Source: an uncultured beta proteobacterium | Lineage (GTDB): Bacteria; Pseudomonadota; Gammaproteobacteria; Burkholderiales; SG8-39 | DNA length: 64,000 nt | Direction: 5' to 3' | Assembly: GCA_903859155.1 (NCBI GenBank) | Contig: CAIOLO010000028.1 | Span: 41,827-105,826 of the forward strand | Shown: one piece after another, positions 10,161 to 18,769 of the stretch | Layout: each line of letters opens with the position of its first letter | Position numbering within the stretch: position 1 is the first letter of the stretch | The notes under the pieces: generated by a model | Seen by the model: the letters and a program-made list of their open reading frames with translations, nothing else | Told to the model about the DNA's origin: nothing | Databases searched by the model: none | Made by a program: the position numbers and the translations under genes

Positions 10161-11966
10161 TTAGACTGCTCCCGAAGCGAATTCTGATGTAGGAATCCGG
10201 CCTACACGCGCGCCAATCGCCCCATCCGGTACGCCTCCGCCCAGAGGCGGCGACAGCCCCCCCTGCGGTGCTTCCAGCATTGCGGTAATTTCCGCAGCCG
10301 AGCGCGCCGGGCTGAACAGAAAACCCTGGACGCGGTCATATCGCTGCTGATGAAAGAATTCGAGTTGATCGGCGGTCTCGACGCCTTCTGCCACCGTCTC
10401 AAGGCCCAGGCTCCTGCCAAGCAAACCCACCGCCTGAACAATCGCAGCGGTCTCCGGATCACGTGTCACGTCGCGGGTAAAGGACTTGTCGATTTTCAGG
10501 ATATCTATCGGAAAGCGCCGAAGGTAGCTCAGAGACGAGTATCCAGTGCCGAAGTCGTCCACGGAGATCTTGACCCTCATGTTTTTGAGCGCATGCAAAG
10601 TGGCAATGGTCGCCTCGGCATCGCGCATCAGTACCGATTCTGTAATTTCCAGTTCCAGGCATGCGGGTTCCATGCCGGTCTCGGCAAGTACATCCGCTAC
10701 CACCTGCACCAGGCCTGACTGCCAGAACTGCACCGCGGAAAGGTTCACCGCCATGGTCAGTCGGTCATGACCTGCGTCATGCCAGGCCTTGGCCTGGCGG
10801 CAGGCGACCTGCAACACCCATTTGCCGATTTCCCTGATCAATCCGGAATCGTTCGCCAGTGGAATGAAATCATCGGGCTGCAGCACACCGAATTCCGGAT
10901 GACGCCAGCGCACCAGTGCCTCCACGCCCTCGAGTTCTCCGGTAACAACGCTCAAACTGGGTTGGTACTCGAGTATCAATTCCTGGCGCTGTGCAGCGCC
11001 GCGCATTGCATTCTCGAGCATCAGTTGCTTGCCCGCCACGGCACCCATTTCGCGCTCGTAAAGCTGGTAAGTATCGCCGCCGCGGCTCTTGGCTCGAAAC
11101 ATGGCGGTCTCCGCGTTGATCAGCAGTTCCGGCACGTCCTCACCGTCGCGCGAAGACATCGCGATACCGATGCTGGCGCCAATGAAGAATTCCCGCGATC
11201 CCTGGACGAACGGCTCTACAAATGCCTGCCGGATGTGCTCAGCGGCATCCCGCGCCTGACTGTCGCTGCAAGCCGAACCAAGAAACACCGCAAACTGGTC
11301 GCTGCCGAGCCTTGCCACCATTCCTTCGTCAGGAACGCCTTTCTGCAAGCGCTGGGCGATCTGGCGAATCAATGCATCACCAACTTTGTGGCCGAAACAG
11401 TTATTGACGCGCTGGAAGCGGTCGATATCGAGAAAGTAAAGGGCCCCAGTCCTGCAGTCTGCAATCGACAACATGCGGGTGACGTGATCGCAGAACAGAT
11501 TGCGGTTGGGCAATCCGGTCAGGGTGTCGTAGAAAGCAAGCTTGTGTACCTCGCCATCGGCCTGTTGCTTGGCGCGTCGCATGGCCGCGCCAAGCAGTTC
11601 CCGCTCTATGGCCGGAAGAAGTCTCGCGAAGTTGCCTTTGTGGATGGAATCCTGTGCCCCGCTGCACATCGCCGCAACCTCGACGTGCTCACTGACATCG
11701 CCGGAGTAAATGATGAAGGGAATGTCCTTGCCACACTCCTTGAGCACCTGAAGCGCCTCCAGCGAACTGAAGTGCGGCAGCGTATGATCGGATATGACGA
11801 TGTTCCAGTCCGCATCGTTCAATGCCGCGCGCATGTCTTCGGCAGTATCCACCCGTGCATAAGCAATCTCCGCCCCGGTCTGGCTCAGTTCGGAATACAA
11901 CAGGCATGCGTCGTCTTCCGAATCTTCGACCATCAGAATGCGAAGGGGTGCACTTATGCTAGTCAT
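10161..11966 (-). CDS. Response regulator with degenerate GGDEF and intact EAL domain (probable c-di-GMP phosphodiesterase)
   Basis: 601 residues in three parts. An N-terminal receiver (about 8-125) has E14/D15 and phosphoacceptor D60. A GGDEF domain (about 140-300) has a signature changed to GSDQF (221-225), so cyclase activity is unlikely. An EAL domain (about 320-575) has EAL at 349-351, the DDFGTGYSSL loop, KIDKSF and EGVET all intact. The simplest reading is a phosphorylation-controlled c-di-GMP phosphodiesterase. It lies 100 bases upstream of flhD on the same strand, which suggests, but does not prove, a role in the switch to motility. Confidence 0.88.
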   Translation of the reverse strand: MTSISAPLRILMVEDSEDDACLLYSELSQTGAEIAYARVDTAEDMRAALNDADWNIVISDHTLPHFSSLEALQVLKECGKDIPFIIYSGDVSEHVEVAAMCSGAQDSIHKGNFARLLPAIERELLGAAMRRAKQQADGEVHKLAFYDTLTGLPNRNLFCDHVTRMLSIADCRTGALYFLDIDRFQRVNNCFGHKVGDALIRQIAQRLQKGVPDEGMVARLGSDQFAVFLGSACSDSQARDAAEHIRQAFVEPFVQGSREFFIGASIGIAMSSRDGEDVPELLINAETAMFRAKSRGGDTYQLYEREMGAVAGKQLMLENAMRGAAQRQELILEYQPSLSVVTGELEGVEALVRWRHPEFGVLQPDDFIPLANDSGLIREIGKWVLQVACRQAKAWHDAGHDRLTMAVNLSAVQFWQSGLVQVVADVLAETGMEPACLELEITESVLMRDAEATIATLHALKNMRVKISVDDFGTGYSSLSYLRRFPIDILKIDKSFTRDVTRDPETAAIVQAVGLLGRSLGLETVAEGVETADQLEFFHQQRYDRVQGFLFSPARSAAEITAMLEAPQGGLSPPLGGGVPDGAIGARVGRIPTSEFASGAV

Positions 11967-12375
11967 AAAGCCAAGCGGGTTTCATGGTGTCTTTTTCTCC
12001 GAAGGACCATCCGCCGGATTCTGATCCGAAAAAAAAGCAATGCGGCACTTGGCTCCTGCTCTTATTGACGGGCATTCGGTACCCTATTTGAAATCACGGC
12101 CACGGCACAGTTATCGGCACGCTCCGCAGGAACTTTAGCCCCGATTACATCTAGCCCCCGGTTTCAAACATATGAGAATGCCTTTTAGGATCATTGGGTT
12201 ATACAAAGCGCCTGGCGTCACTCCGGAAATCGGCTGACGCAGCACATCCATTTGCGCATTTTTTGGCATATTCTGTTGGAAGTGCATTCAAGTTCGACGC
12301 GGTTGTGCCGATTACCAACCGGAGGACTGACGTTTCCGTTGACTCCGAAATTCGTTATTGCCAAAAGGATTTTCC
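11967..12375. other. Divergent intergenic region, 409 bases
   Basis: Lies between the minus-strand REC-GGDEF-EAL gene and the plus-strand gene starting at 12376, so it should hold two divergent promoters. It is AT-richer than its surroundings. A plausible ribosome site (AAAGGA, 8 bases before the ATG at 12376) is the only element I can name. The TTGGCATATTCTGTTGG string near 12264 lacks the GC of a sigma-54 -12 element. Confidence 0.35.
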
Positions 12376-13008
12376 ATGAATGAAAAACTGGTCTCCCTAT
12401 TTGGGCTTTTGATCACGGCCAGCATGCTCGGAATGCTGTTCACGATGAGCCAGATATCCCAATTTGCGCCTGTTCGCTCCGGGGCAACACTTATCGACAA
12501 GCTTGATATGCTGCCGCCCAGTGGCGCCGGCGGGCAACCGCCGCGCCCGAATGTCTACATGGGGGGCACGCATGCAAGTGGCAGGGTCACTGATATTTAC
12601 GTAAAGGTGGCAGAAAACGTGTTTCTGTCGCTCGACAAAGCTCCACAACATCTCGCAGAGACTGCGGAGCGCTGGGTCGATGTAGAGTTTCCGGAATTGC
12701 TGGCCAACGATGCCGCTGCCGCCCGAGCCATACTCAATCGCAGCGAGGCCGGAGTCGAGGTGGGTGACGTGGTCGAAATCCGGTTCGCACACAAAGACAA
12801 CAAACGCTTCTTTCCGGTCAAGGAAACCACCCGTGTGACCGAACTGGTGGCAAAAGAAGGCAGTGTGGTGGCCCGAAATTTCGAGCGTCGTATTCATGCC
12901 CGTAACGGACATAACCCCGCCGGCCTTGATTGGTTGCTGAACCCTGCGGATGCCGCGTCGACATCGAGTCGTTTGCCGCTTTCAACCACCGCAGACGCCG
13001 GGCGCTGA
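12376..13008 (+). CDS. Unrecognised membrane-anchored protein
   Basis: 210 residues from the ATG at 12376, chosen over an upstream TTG because AAAGGA sits 8 bases before it. One hydrophobic segment (about residues 5-30, LFGLLITASMLGMLFTM) is followed by a polar domain with DIYVKVAENVFLSLD, VGDVVEIRFAHKDN and a low-complexity Ser/Ala tail. A single-pass inner-membrane protein with a periplasmic domain, or an uncleaved export signal, fits. I recognise no family. The next gene (HDOD) starts 11 bases after its stop, so they may be co-transcribed. Confidence 0.6.
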   Translation: MNEKLVSLFGLLITASMLGMLFTMSQISQFAPVRSGATLIDKLDMLPPSGAGGQPPRPNVYMGGTHASGRVTDIYVKVAENVFLSLDKAPQHLAETAERWVDVEFPELLANDAAAARAILNRSEAGVEVGDVVEIRFAHKDNKRFFPVKETTRVTELVAKEGSVVARNFERRIHARNGHNPAGLDWLLNPADAASTSSRLPLSTTADAGR

Positions 13009-13019
13009 CATTCACGACA

Positions 13020-14039
13020 ATGCATCAACGCCACTCTGCTTCCCGATGCGTTGAGACTCCCGACAGTCCACCACCGCATTCACCACCCCAGAACAGTGGC
13101 GGGCCGCAGTTTCCTGCCCCGTTCCACCCGCCCACCGATACAACTGCCGGTCAAACCGGTATGCATGAGGAATGCGGCGCGGCGCATGGGGAGAAGTTCC
13201 AGGCACTCGAGCGCGAGGCCGAGCGCATTGTCAAAAGTCTCAACATCCCCGCCTGCCCGGCCATTCTTGACAGGTTTTATCGGGAGTTCCATTCACCTTC
13301 GGCCGATCCACGCAGTCTGGCGGCGCTGATTGGCGAGGATATCGGCCTGTCGGCCGCGATAATGAAGACTGTCAACTCGCCTTTCTATGGATTGACGAAA
13401 AAGGCGAAAAGCGTCGAGCAGGCAATGACGATTCTCGGGTTGCGGGCAAGCGCAAACCTGGTCAGCGGTTTGCTGCTGCGGCGCGCCTTTCCGGCAGCCT
13501 CCAACGCCACGATGGAGCGCTTCTGGGAAAGTTCATCCCGCATCGCAGGGCTTGCAGCCGCACTTGCCGCTCGCCTGAAGGGTGTAGAAAGCGACGAGGC
13601 CCATACCTATGTCCTGTTCCGCGATTGCGGGATGTTGGTGATGTTGCGCAAATTCGAGCCATACGCGGAAGTCATGGAGCGCGGTGCGTTGATCCCGGGC
13701 GCGGAGCTCTGCCAAATCGAGGATACCAGGTTCAAATTCAATCACGCGCGAGTGGCCCGCGCACTTGTGCGCAGCTGGTCTTTGCCGGACGCGCTGTGCG
13801 AAGCGATATTTCTCCACCACGAATTCGCCATACTGGCAAATCATCCAACCGAATCGCGAGTGGCGAACCGCAAGCTGATCGCCTTCGGACTGCTTGCGGA
13901 ACAAATTGCCTCCCTGCATCTCAACCAGGGTCTGTGTCCGGACTGGGTTGTTGGGGAACGGTTCGTGCTGGAAACGCTGAACATCGAGGCCGACGAAATC
14001 GTCGAGCTGAGCCAGGTTTTGCACGCCGGCGCGGCATAG
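13020..14039 (+). CDS. HDOD-domain signalling protein
   Basis: About 339 residues from the ATG at 13020; an ATG at 13161 (MHEECGAAHG) is an alternative, since neither has a clear ribosome site and the first ~50 residues are Pro-rich. The HDOD core starts near PACPAILDRFYREF and includes EDIGLSAAIMKTVNSPFYGL, VEQAMTILGLRASANLVSGL, a FRDCGMLVMLRKF segment and IFLHHEF. Function unknown. It lies 129 bases before the kinase-HDOD-GAF gene on the same strand, so two HDOD proteins are made side by side. Confidence 0.78.
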   Translation: MHQRHSASRCVETPDSPPPHSPPQNSGGPQFPAPFHPPTDTTAGQTGMHEECGAAHGEKFQALEREAERIVKSLNIPACPAILDRFYREFHSPSADPRSLAALIGEDIGLSAAIMKTVNSPFYGLTKKAKSVEQAMTILGLRASANLVSGLLLRRAFPAASNATMERFWESSSRIAGLAAALAARLKGVESDEAHTYVLFRDCGMLVMLRKFEPYAEVMERGALIPGAELCQIEDTRFKFNHARVARALVRSWSLPDALCEAIFLHHEFAILANHPTESRVANRKLIAFGLLAEQIASLHLNQGLCPDWVVGERFVLETLNIEADEIVELSQVLHAGAA

Positions 14040-14168
14040 CCGCGTGGCGATTGCCGAGGCTGTAGTGTAGCAACATCCGGCAGCCATACCGGGGATCCGG
14101 ACTAGGCGACTCAAGCTGCATGGATTGTCAGCCGATAAGGATGAACCGGCGTAATCGGATGATCATCC

Positions 14169-16589
14169 TTGGGCAATTCACTGGAGGCGAGCGTAGGAAA
14201 CATCGACCGTTTCCAGATCAGGAAAATCCTGGGTGAAGGGGGACAGGGAATTGTCTACCTCGCCCACGACCCCAAGTTGGGACGGGAAGTCGCAATCAAA
14301 ACCCTGACGGTCGGTACCAGTGATGAAATGCAGAATTTGCTGCATGAGGCGCGCGCCGTAAGCGCGCTGCATCATCCATGCATCGTGCCGGTATTCGAAG
14401 CCGGCGATTTTCACGGCACACCCTACCTGGTCTTCGAATACGTCACCGGTGAAACGCTGGCTGCGCTGATCAGGCGGGGTGCTTTGCCGGCCGAACAGGC
14501 GCTCAACATCGCGGCGCAGGTGCTCGACGGACTGGCCCATGCCCACGAGCATGGCGTACTTCACCGGGACATCAAACCCGCGAACATCATGCTGGCCGAC
14601 AATGGCGTCCCCAGAATCATGGATTTTGGCGCCGCTTCCAGAAACCCGATCAGCTGGCTCGATGAAGGGCATGTGGGTATCGATGATACTTTGGTCGGTA
14701 CCCCCTCATATATGGCCCCTGAATATATCGAGAAGAAACTCTACTCCGCCAGGACCGATATCTTTGCCGCCGGACTGGTATTTTGCGAAATGCTCACCGG
14801 CAAGCGCGTTTTCCGTGCAACCGGCAGCTTGGACGAGTTGTTTCGCGCGATCGTGTGCGATCCAGTAAAGCTGCCCCCCGGACCGGGCTTGAACGAAAAG
14901 GTCGTCGCCTGGCTGTTGAGGGCCCTGGCCAAGGACCCCGAAAAGCGCTACCAAACGGTTTTGGAAATGAAGCAAGCCCTGCTTCACGCCGGGGATCCCG
15001 GGCCGCAAAAGTCCGCGGGTGCCGAGGGCCGCGGCACGCTGGAGTTTCTGCTGAGGCGAATCAAGCTGAAAAAGGAATTTCCGGCGATGTCGGCTTCGAT
15101 ATCCAATGTCAACAACATCGTTTTTTCCGATCGTGGCAGCGTCACGACGCTGACCAATGCGGTGCTCAAGGATTTTGCACTGACCAGCAAGATCATCAAG
15201 CTTGCCAACTCCAGCTACTACAACCACTCCGGCCGAGGCAACATAAGCACGATTTCCGGAGCAATCTACAGGCTCGGCTTTGACACCATCCGCAATATCG
15301 TCCTGGGTCTGCTGCTTTTCGACCATATGAAGGACCGCAACCAGGCTCAGGACCTGATGGGCGAATGTGTACAGGCTATCCTCGGCGGCGCGATCGCCAA
15401 GGATATCTGCGTCTCCCAGGGGTATGGCAACCCCGAGGAGACATTCGTGTGCGCCATGATGCATAACCTCGGGCGCATGCTCTCGATCTATTACTTTCCC
15501 GAAGAAACGGCGGAAATCCGAAAGATACTGGCACTGGGTGAGGCGGGCGAAGAGCCGATCTCTCGACAAATACTCGGGGCCAGTTACACCGAACTCGGGC
15601 AGTGGGTGGCAAAGTCATGGGGATTTCCGCAAAAAATAATCGGCAGCATGGACAAGGCCCCACCGGTTGCGCGAGAGCACCCCGGTCCGGACGACACCAC
15701 CCGCCTGATCGCCTGCATGGCCTCCGAACTGTCTGCCGCAGTGGTGCAGAACGATCCTGAACTGCAGAAAAAGCGATCCGTACAGGTCATCGAAAAATAC
15801 AAGGACCGGCTCAAGCTGAAATCCAATGCCGTCGAAGGCATGTTCGGGCGCTCCCTGGGGCAATTCAAGGAATACACCGTGGCGGTCGGATGGAATCTCG
15901 ACCGCGGCATTGCCGCGAAACTCAGCATGCTGCAGGCGCATCACGGAGAAACGCAGGCCTGCGAGATCACCCAGCGGGATCAAACCCAGGAATTGCAGAC
16001 CCAGAACATTGAAAATACCCTGCGTGTGGAATGCCATATCACACCGGCGGCACCTCCCGCGCCGGCGCGAGGCCAGGTTCGGGTCAGAACCGAAGTTCTT
16101 TCAGGTGGAATTCAGGACATCACCAATGCCATGGTGGAAGGCAGCAGTCTTAACGATATTCTGCGCATCATCATCGAAACCATCTATACCGGCATCGGCT
16201 TTGAGCATGTGATATTTGCGCTGCGCGACCCAAAGCGCTCAGCCATGGTCGGCCGGTTCGGCCTGGGCGAAGCCATTGATGCCCTCGTCGAGAGGTTTGA
16301 ATTCCCGCTCGAATTCGTGCCCGATGTGTTTCATGTCGCCCTGCAAAAGAATATCGACATATTCATCACCGACACCGCCGATCCCAAGATCGTGAATCAC
16401 ATCCCGGGCTGGCACCGCAACGCGTTTGCCGCGGGCGCCTTTCTGCTGTTCCCCATCATCGTCAAAGACAAGCCCTTTGGGATGATTTACGCGGATGCCG
16501 CGAATTCCTTCACGATTCAGGAAGACGAGATCAGGCTGCTGCGCACCTTACGCAACCAGGCAGTGCTGGCAGTGCGCCAATCAGGCTGA
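14169..16589 (+). CDS. Ser/Thr protein kinase-HDOD-GAF fusion protein
   Basis: 806 residues. The eukaryotic-type kinase domain (about 13-270) is complete: glycine loop GEGGQGIVY, K44, HRDIKPAN (H132), DFG at 152-154 and GTPSYMAPE. An HDOD domain follows (about 290-500: FALTSKIIKLANSSYYN, MHNLGRMLSIYYF), then a linker and a GAF-like domain (about 640-806) ending in RLLRTLRNQAVLAV. No transmembrane segment or PASTA repeat is visible, so it is probably cytosolic. The start appears to be a TTG at 14169: an in-frame TGA lies three codons upstream and no ATG precedes the glycine loop. Substrate unknown. Confidence 0.85.
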   Translation: MGNSLEASVGNIDRFQIRKILGEGGQGIVYLAHDPKLGREVAIKTLTVGTSDEMQNLLHEARAVSALHHPCIVPVFEAGDFHGTPYLVFEYVTGETLAALIRRGALPAEQALNIAAQVLDGLAHAHEHGVLHRDIKPANIMLADNGVPRIMDFGAASRNPISWLDEGHVGIDDTLVGTPSYMAPEYIEKKLYSARTDIFAAGLVFCEMLTGKRVFRATGSLDELFRAIVCDPVKLPPGPGLNEKVVAWLLRALAKDPEKRYQTVLEMKQALLHAGDPGPQKSAGAEGRGTLEFLLRRIKLKKEFPAMSASISNVNNIVFSDRGSVTTLTNAVLKDFALTSKIIKLANSSYYNHSGRGNISTISGAIYRLGFDTIRNIVLGLLLFDHMKDRNQAQDLMGECVQAILGGAIAKDICVSQGYGNPEETFVCAMMHNLGRMLSIYYFPEETAEIRKILALGEAGEEPISRQILGASYTELGQWVAKSWGFPQKIIGSMDKAPPVAREHPGPDDTTRLIACMASELSAAVVQNDPELQKKRSVQVIEKYKDRLKLKSNAVEGMFGRSLGQFKEYTVAVGWNLDRGIAAKLSMLQAHHGETQACEITQRDQTQELQTQNIENTLRVECHITPAAPPAPARGQVRVRTEVLSGGIQDITNAMVEGSSLNDILRIIIETIYTGIGFEHVIFALRDPKRSAMVGRFGLGEAIDALVERFEFPLEFVPDVFHVALQKNIDIFITDTADPKIVNHIPGWHRNAFAAGAFLLFPIIVKDKPFGMIYADAANSFTIQEDEIRLLRTLRNQAVLAVRQSG

Positions 16590-16604
16590 CCCAATCGCCT
16601 GTGG

Positions 16605-16646
16605 TCACTCCCACTCAATCATCAACGGCACTTCTAAACCGTTGTC
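16605..16646 (-). repeat. att-like copy of the guaA 3' end, cassette 1
   Basis: TCACTCCCACTC at 16605-16616 equals the last 12 bases of guaA (21485-21496). The 42 bases 16605-16646 also match 18728-18769 with only a few mismatches. Read on the minus strand it encodes PLMIEWE-stop, like the guaA end TIEWE-stop. Same orientation as guaA, as expected of a direct repeat left by site-specific integration. Confidence 0.75.
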
Positions 16647-16733
16647 ACGTATACCATTTTTTTCAGTGAGTAGCATTTCTACCGTCAAATCTACCGTCAT
16701 TTGCATCTGATACCCAAAATTAGCATTCAGCAT
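16605..16733 (-). CDS. 42-codon ORF ending in the att core, cassette 1
   Basis: Minus-strand ATG at 16733, directly after an in-frame TAG, open for 42 codons to the TGA inside the core. It aligns without gaps to the 42-codon ORF at 18728-18856, with 24 identical residues including LTV, DNGL, PL and IEWE. Much of the identity coincides with the arm repeats (TCTACCGTCA read backwards gives LTV-type codons) and the core, so DNA-level constraint may explain it. A real micropeptide is possible but unproven; no clear ribosome site. Confidence 0.25.
   Translation of the reverse strand: MLNANFGYQMQMTVDLTVEMLLTEKNGIRDNGLEVPLMIEWE
16678..16699 (+). repeat. Paired arm-type repeats, cassette 1
   Basis: TCTACCGTCA at 16678-16687 and again at 16690-16699, 12 bases apart. 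The distance from the core (+73 and +85) is the same as in cassette 2, where the sequence is TTTACCGTCA. Paired short direct repeats at fixed distance from a core are what tyrosine-recombinase arm sites look like; binding itself is inference. Confidence 0.6.
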
Positions 16734-16869
16734 CTATCGGCACGTATCGCAGACTATCGACAGCCTGTTGCATGTCCCCCTTCAGAATCGGTCGAAATCT
16801 TTCGGTACCTATCGCTGGTAACGTTTTTTCTCCTCCAGTGATCGTTCAGTATCTATCGCTACCTATCGG
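16734..16869 (+). repeat. Helically phased (C/G)TATCG hexamers, cassette 1
   Basis: CTATCG, GTATCG and CTATCG start at 16734, 16744 and 16754, exactly 10 bases apart. A further copy is at 16809 and a 10-base-spaced pair at 16853 and 16863. The first triplet lies at core +129, +139 and +149, identical to cassette 2. One-turn phasing suggests cooperative binding on one DNA face, for example by an excisionase; this is inference. Confidence 0.6.
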
Positions 16870-16981
16870 TGGCGATTCCATTCCCACCGCAAATGTTCGC
16901 AGGTGAGCCATTCTCCAAATACATTATTGCCTACGCACCCGCATCTGAAATCAGTAGCGGCCATGATCACGCGCGCCGCGA

Positions 16982-17857
16982 CTAATCCCGTGACGCCAGA
17001 AGTCCCGGAAATCTCTTTACGCGCAATTCTTCGAGCACCGATTCCGCGAGCTTCCAACCCTCTCCGCCCATCTTGGAAATCAGCTCGATCCAGACCCGCT
17101 CGAATGCATGGATCGCATCTACCTCTCCAAAACGAATACCCGCCGGCAGCAGCGGCGTGATGTCCTCGGTCAGGCTCCGGGTTAGTTTTTCTAGCATGCG
17201 CTGCTCGGCCATCGCACGGGTGATCGGTTTGCCTTCCAGTGCCAGATAGTGGTCAAAGCACGCAATGATCTTTTCGGGGGCCAGCGCGAGTTGCCCCAAT
17301 CCCTGATGCAAGTCGAACAGGTCGCGGCTCGCACGCCGCTGCAGCAATGCGCGCAGTTTCGTGCCGAACAGCTCCTCAGGTTCGAAAGACGCTATCTCGG
17401 CCTTTCCTCGGTACCAGTCATTGTCGAATGAAAAGGGATACCGCTTGATGCCGAGCAGGTTCGTGTGCTCCCGGGTGTTGATCTCGACCTTGAGCTTGAG
17501 CGTGGCCTGGGAATCGACCTCGGGTGTGAACTTGAACACCAGATGCATCGAGTGACCTGCGTGCTCTCGCTGACATCTTCCAAGCCACGACAGTGCTTCC
17601 CGGATCGCGTCGACTGTCGCACCGATGGGCTCAGCCTTCACTTGCACGAGGTCGATGTCTTCCGAATAACGCAGCGGCTGCTTGAACAGCAGTTTGTGGA
17701 TCGCCGTTCCGCCCCGGAACGCTATCTTGTCCTTCAGAGCCGGCGCATTGAACAGGTCGCACAGCGCGCGGCTGATGATCAGGTCCTGCTCGACCTGCCT
17801 CAGGTCCGGCCAAGGCGCCTTGACACTCCACGCCTGCAGGAAGGCGGTGGGAATCAT
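16982..17857 (-). CDS. AbiEii-type nucleotidyltransferase toxin, cassette 1
   Basis: 291 residues of the AbiEii/AbiGii nucleotidyltransferase-toxin family. The pol-beta-like signature FRGGTAIHKL (G49-G50) is followed by YSEDIDL with D67 and D69, then TKLRALLQRRASRDLFDL (K167, D179, D182), the family's third and fourth motifs. Such toxins transfer nucleotides to RNA, and known members target tRNA; the target here is unknown. The start overlaps the antitoxin stop (ATGA), so the pair is coupled. Likely phage defence or cassette maintenance. Confidence 0.88.
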   Translation of the reverse strand: MIPTAFLQAWSVKAPWPDLRQVEQDLIISRALCDLFNAPALKDKIAFRGGTAIHKLLFKQPLRYSEDIDLVQVKAEPIGATVDAIREALSWLGRCQREHAGHSMHLVFKFTPEVDSQATLKLKVEINTREHTNLLGIKRYPFSFDNDWYRGKAEIASFEPEELFGTKLRALLQRRASRDLFDLHQGLGQLALAPEKIIACFDHYLALEGKPITRAMAEQRMLEKLTRSLTEDITPLLPAGIRFGEVDAIHAFERVWIELISKMGGEGWKLAESVLEELRVKRFPGLLASRD

Positions 17858-18672
17858 TCTGCGGTCTCCACCGTTTCATTGATCGTGAGCTTCCACTTGG
17901 TGTTTCTCTGGTGAACCTGCGCCAGTGCTGCCACGATGGCCTTCACGGCGGGATCCAGCGACAACGTCGTCTTGGCTTGCCTGACGAAGGGCTCCAGCGC
18001 ACGGGCCTGGCGACCGTTCCCCGCCTGTTCGAGCAAATAGCCGAGCCGACGCACAGCCGAGTTTTCGTACACGACAGCCGCCTTTGCAAGCGCACGCGGA
18101 TTGGCATTTGCGCCGATGTCCTTGGCGATCTGCGCGACGCCGTTGATGCCGGCCGCCTTGTGGAAGTAGCGTACGCAATCGAGCAACGTCAGTTCGACGC
18201 CGGCCACCTTTGCGAAGCCAGCGTCGCTCTTCATCTGACCGACCAGGTCGGGCTTGTTGACTTGAGAAAATGCCTCGGGCATCTGATAGATGAACTGCAG
18301 GCGGTGACGACCCAGCTCGAAGTCACGCAACTGCCTCGGGACGACGACCTGGAAGACCATGCTGGCCTGATGCGACGAGCCGTGGAATGCCGCCGCGCGC
18401 AGCAGCGAAATGCGGTAGTCGATCCCTTGATACTTCATCAGCGGGTCGATCCACTTGACGGGATCTGGCGCGCCGGAGATCTGGTCTTCCGGACGCAGGA
18501 TCAGATAGAAGCCATGCCTGGGGTTCGCCAAGCGGTGCTTGTTGATCGCGCGCGTGAGCGCTGCGGCTAGTGCCTGCGGCTTTAGTCCCAGCGAAGCGGC
18601 TACATCATCCCGGGAAAAGTAGGCGCGGCCGTGCCTGAGCAGATCGTCGAGGTAGGATTCGAGGGAAGCCAT
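17854..18672 (-). CDS. AbiEi-family antitoxin/repressor, cassette 1
   Basis: 272 residues. An N-terminal winged helix (about 5-55, FSRDDVAASLGLKPQALAAA) leads into the larger AbiEi C-terminal domain (HGSSHQASMVF, RDFELGRHRLQF, LTLLDCVRYFHKAAG). AbiEi proteins repress their own promoter and neutralise the partner toxin. A 14-base inverted repeat sits just upstream of its start. Upstream gene of the pair, 4-base overlap with the toxin. Confidence 0.85.
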   Translation of the reverse strand: MASLESYLDDLLRHGRAYFSRDDVAASLGLKPQALAAALTRAINKHRLANPRHGFYLILRPEDQISGAPDPVKWIDPLMKYQGIDYRISLLRAAAFHGSSHQASMVFQVVVPRQLRDFELGRHRLQFIYQMPEAFSQVNKPDLVGQMKSDAGFAKVAGVELTLLDCVRYFHKAAGINGVAQIAKDIGANANPRALAKAAVVYENSAVRRLGYLLEQAGNGRQARALEPFVRQAKTTLSLDPAVKAIVAALAQVHQRNTKWKLTINETVETAE

Positions 18673-18679
18673 GCCGTAA

Positions 18680-18720
18680 CATACGCAAAACTAGACAAAT
18701 AATCAATAGTTTTGCATACG
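18680..18720 (-). promoter_or_regulatory. Probable AbiEi operator and promoter, cassette 1
   Basis: Inverted repeat: CATACGCAAAACTA (18680-18693) and TAGTTTTGCATACG (18707-18720), 12 of 14 positions pairing, 13 bases between. On the minus strand TTGATT and TATGTT, 17 bases apart, fit -35 and -10 boxes inside it. The antitoxin ATG follows at 18672. AbiEi proteins are known to bind inverted repeats at their own promoter. Confidence 0.6.
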
Positions 18721-18727
18721 ATTTGGG

Positions 18728-18769
18728 TCACTCCCACTCTATCGTCAACGGCATATGTAAGCCATTGTC
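18728..18769 (-). repeat. att-like copy of the guaA 3' end, cassette 2
   Basis: TCACTCCCACTC at 18728-18739, identical to the guaA end and to 16605-16616. Minus-strand reading PLTIEWE-stop. It lies 8 bases beyond the cassette 1 operator and marks the junction of the two cassettes. Confidence 0.75.

Larger units (their letters stand above)
16590..16981. other. Left end of cassette 1 (site-rich, no ordinary gene)
   Basis: Holds the guaA-end copy (16605), two arm-type repeats, and repeated (C/G)TATCG hexamers at 16734, 16744, 16754, 16809, 16853 and 16863. It is AT-richer than the genes around it. The kinase gene ends 15 bases before the core, so this is the boundary between chromosome and cassette. 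From 16870 to 16981 I see nothing beyond the 3' flank of the toxin gene. Confidence 0.6.

Noticed and set aside
12260..12285. Sigma-54 promoter upstream of the gene at 12376
   Set aside because: GG of the -24 is present but the -12 GC is replaced by TG at the required spacing.
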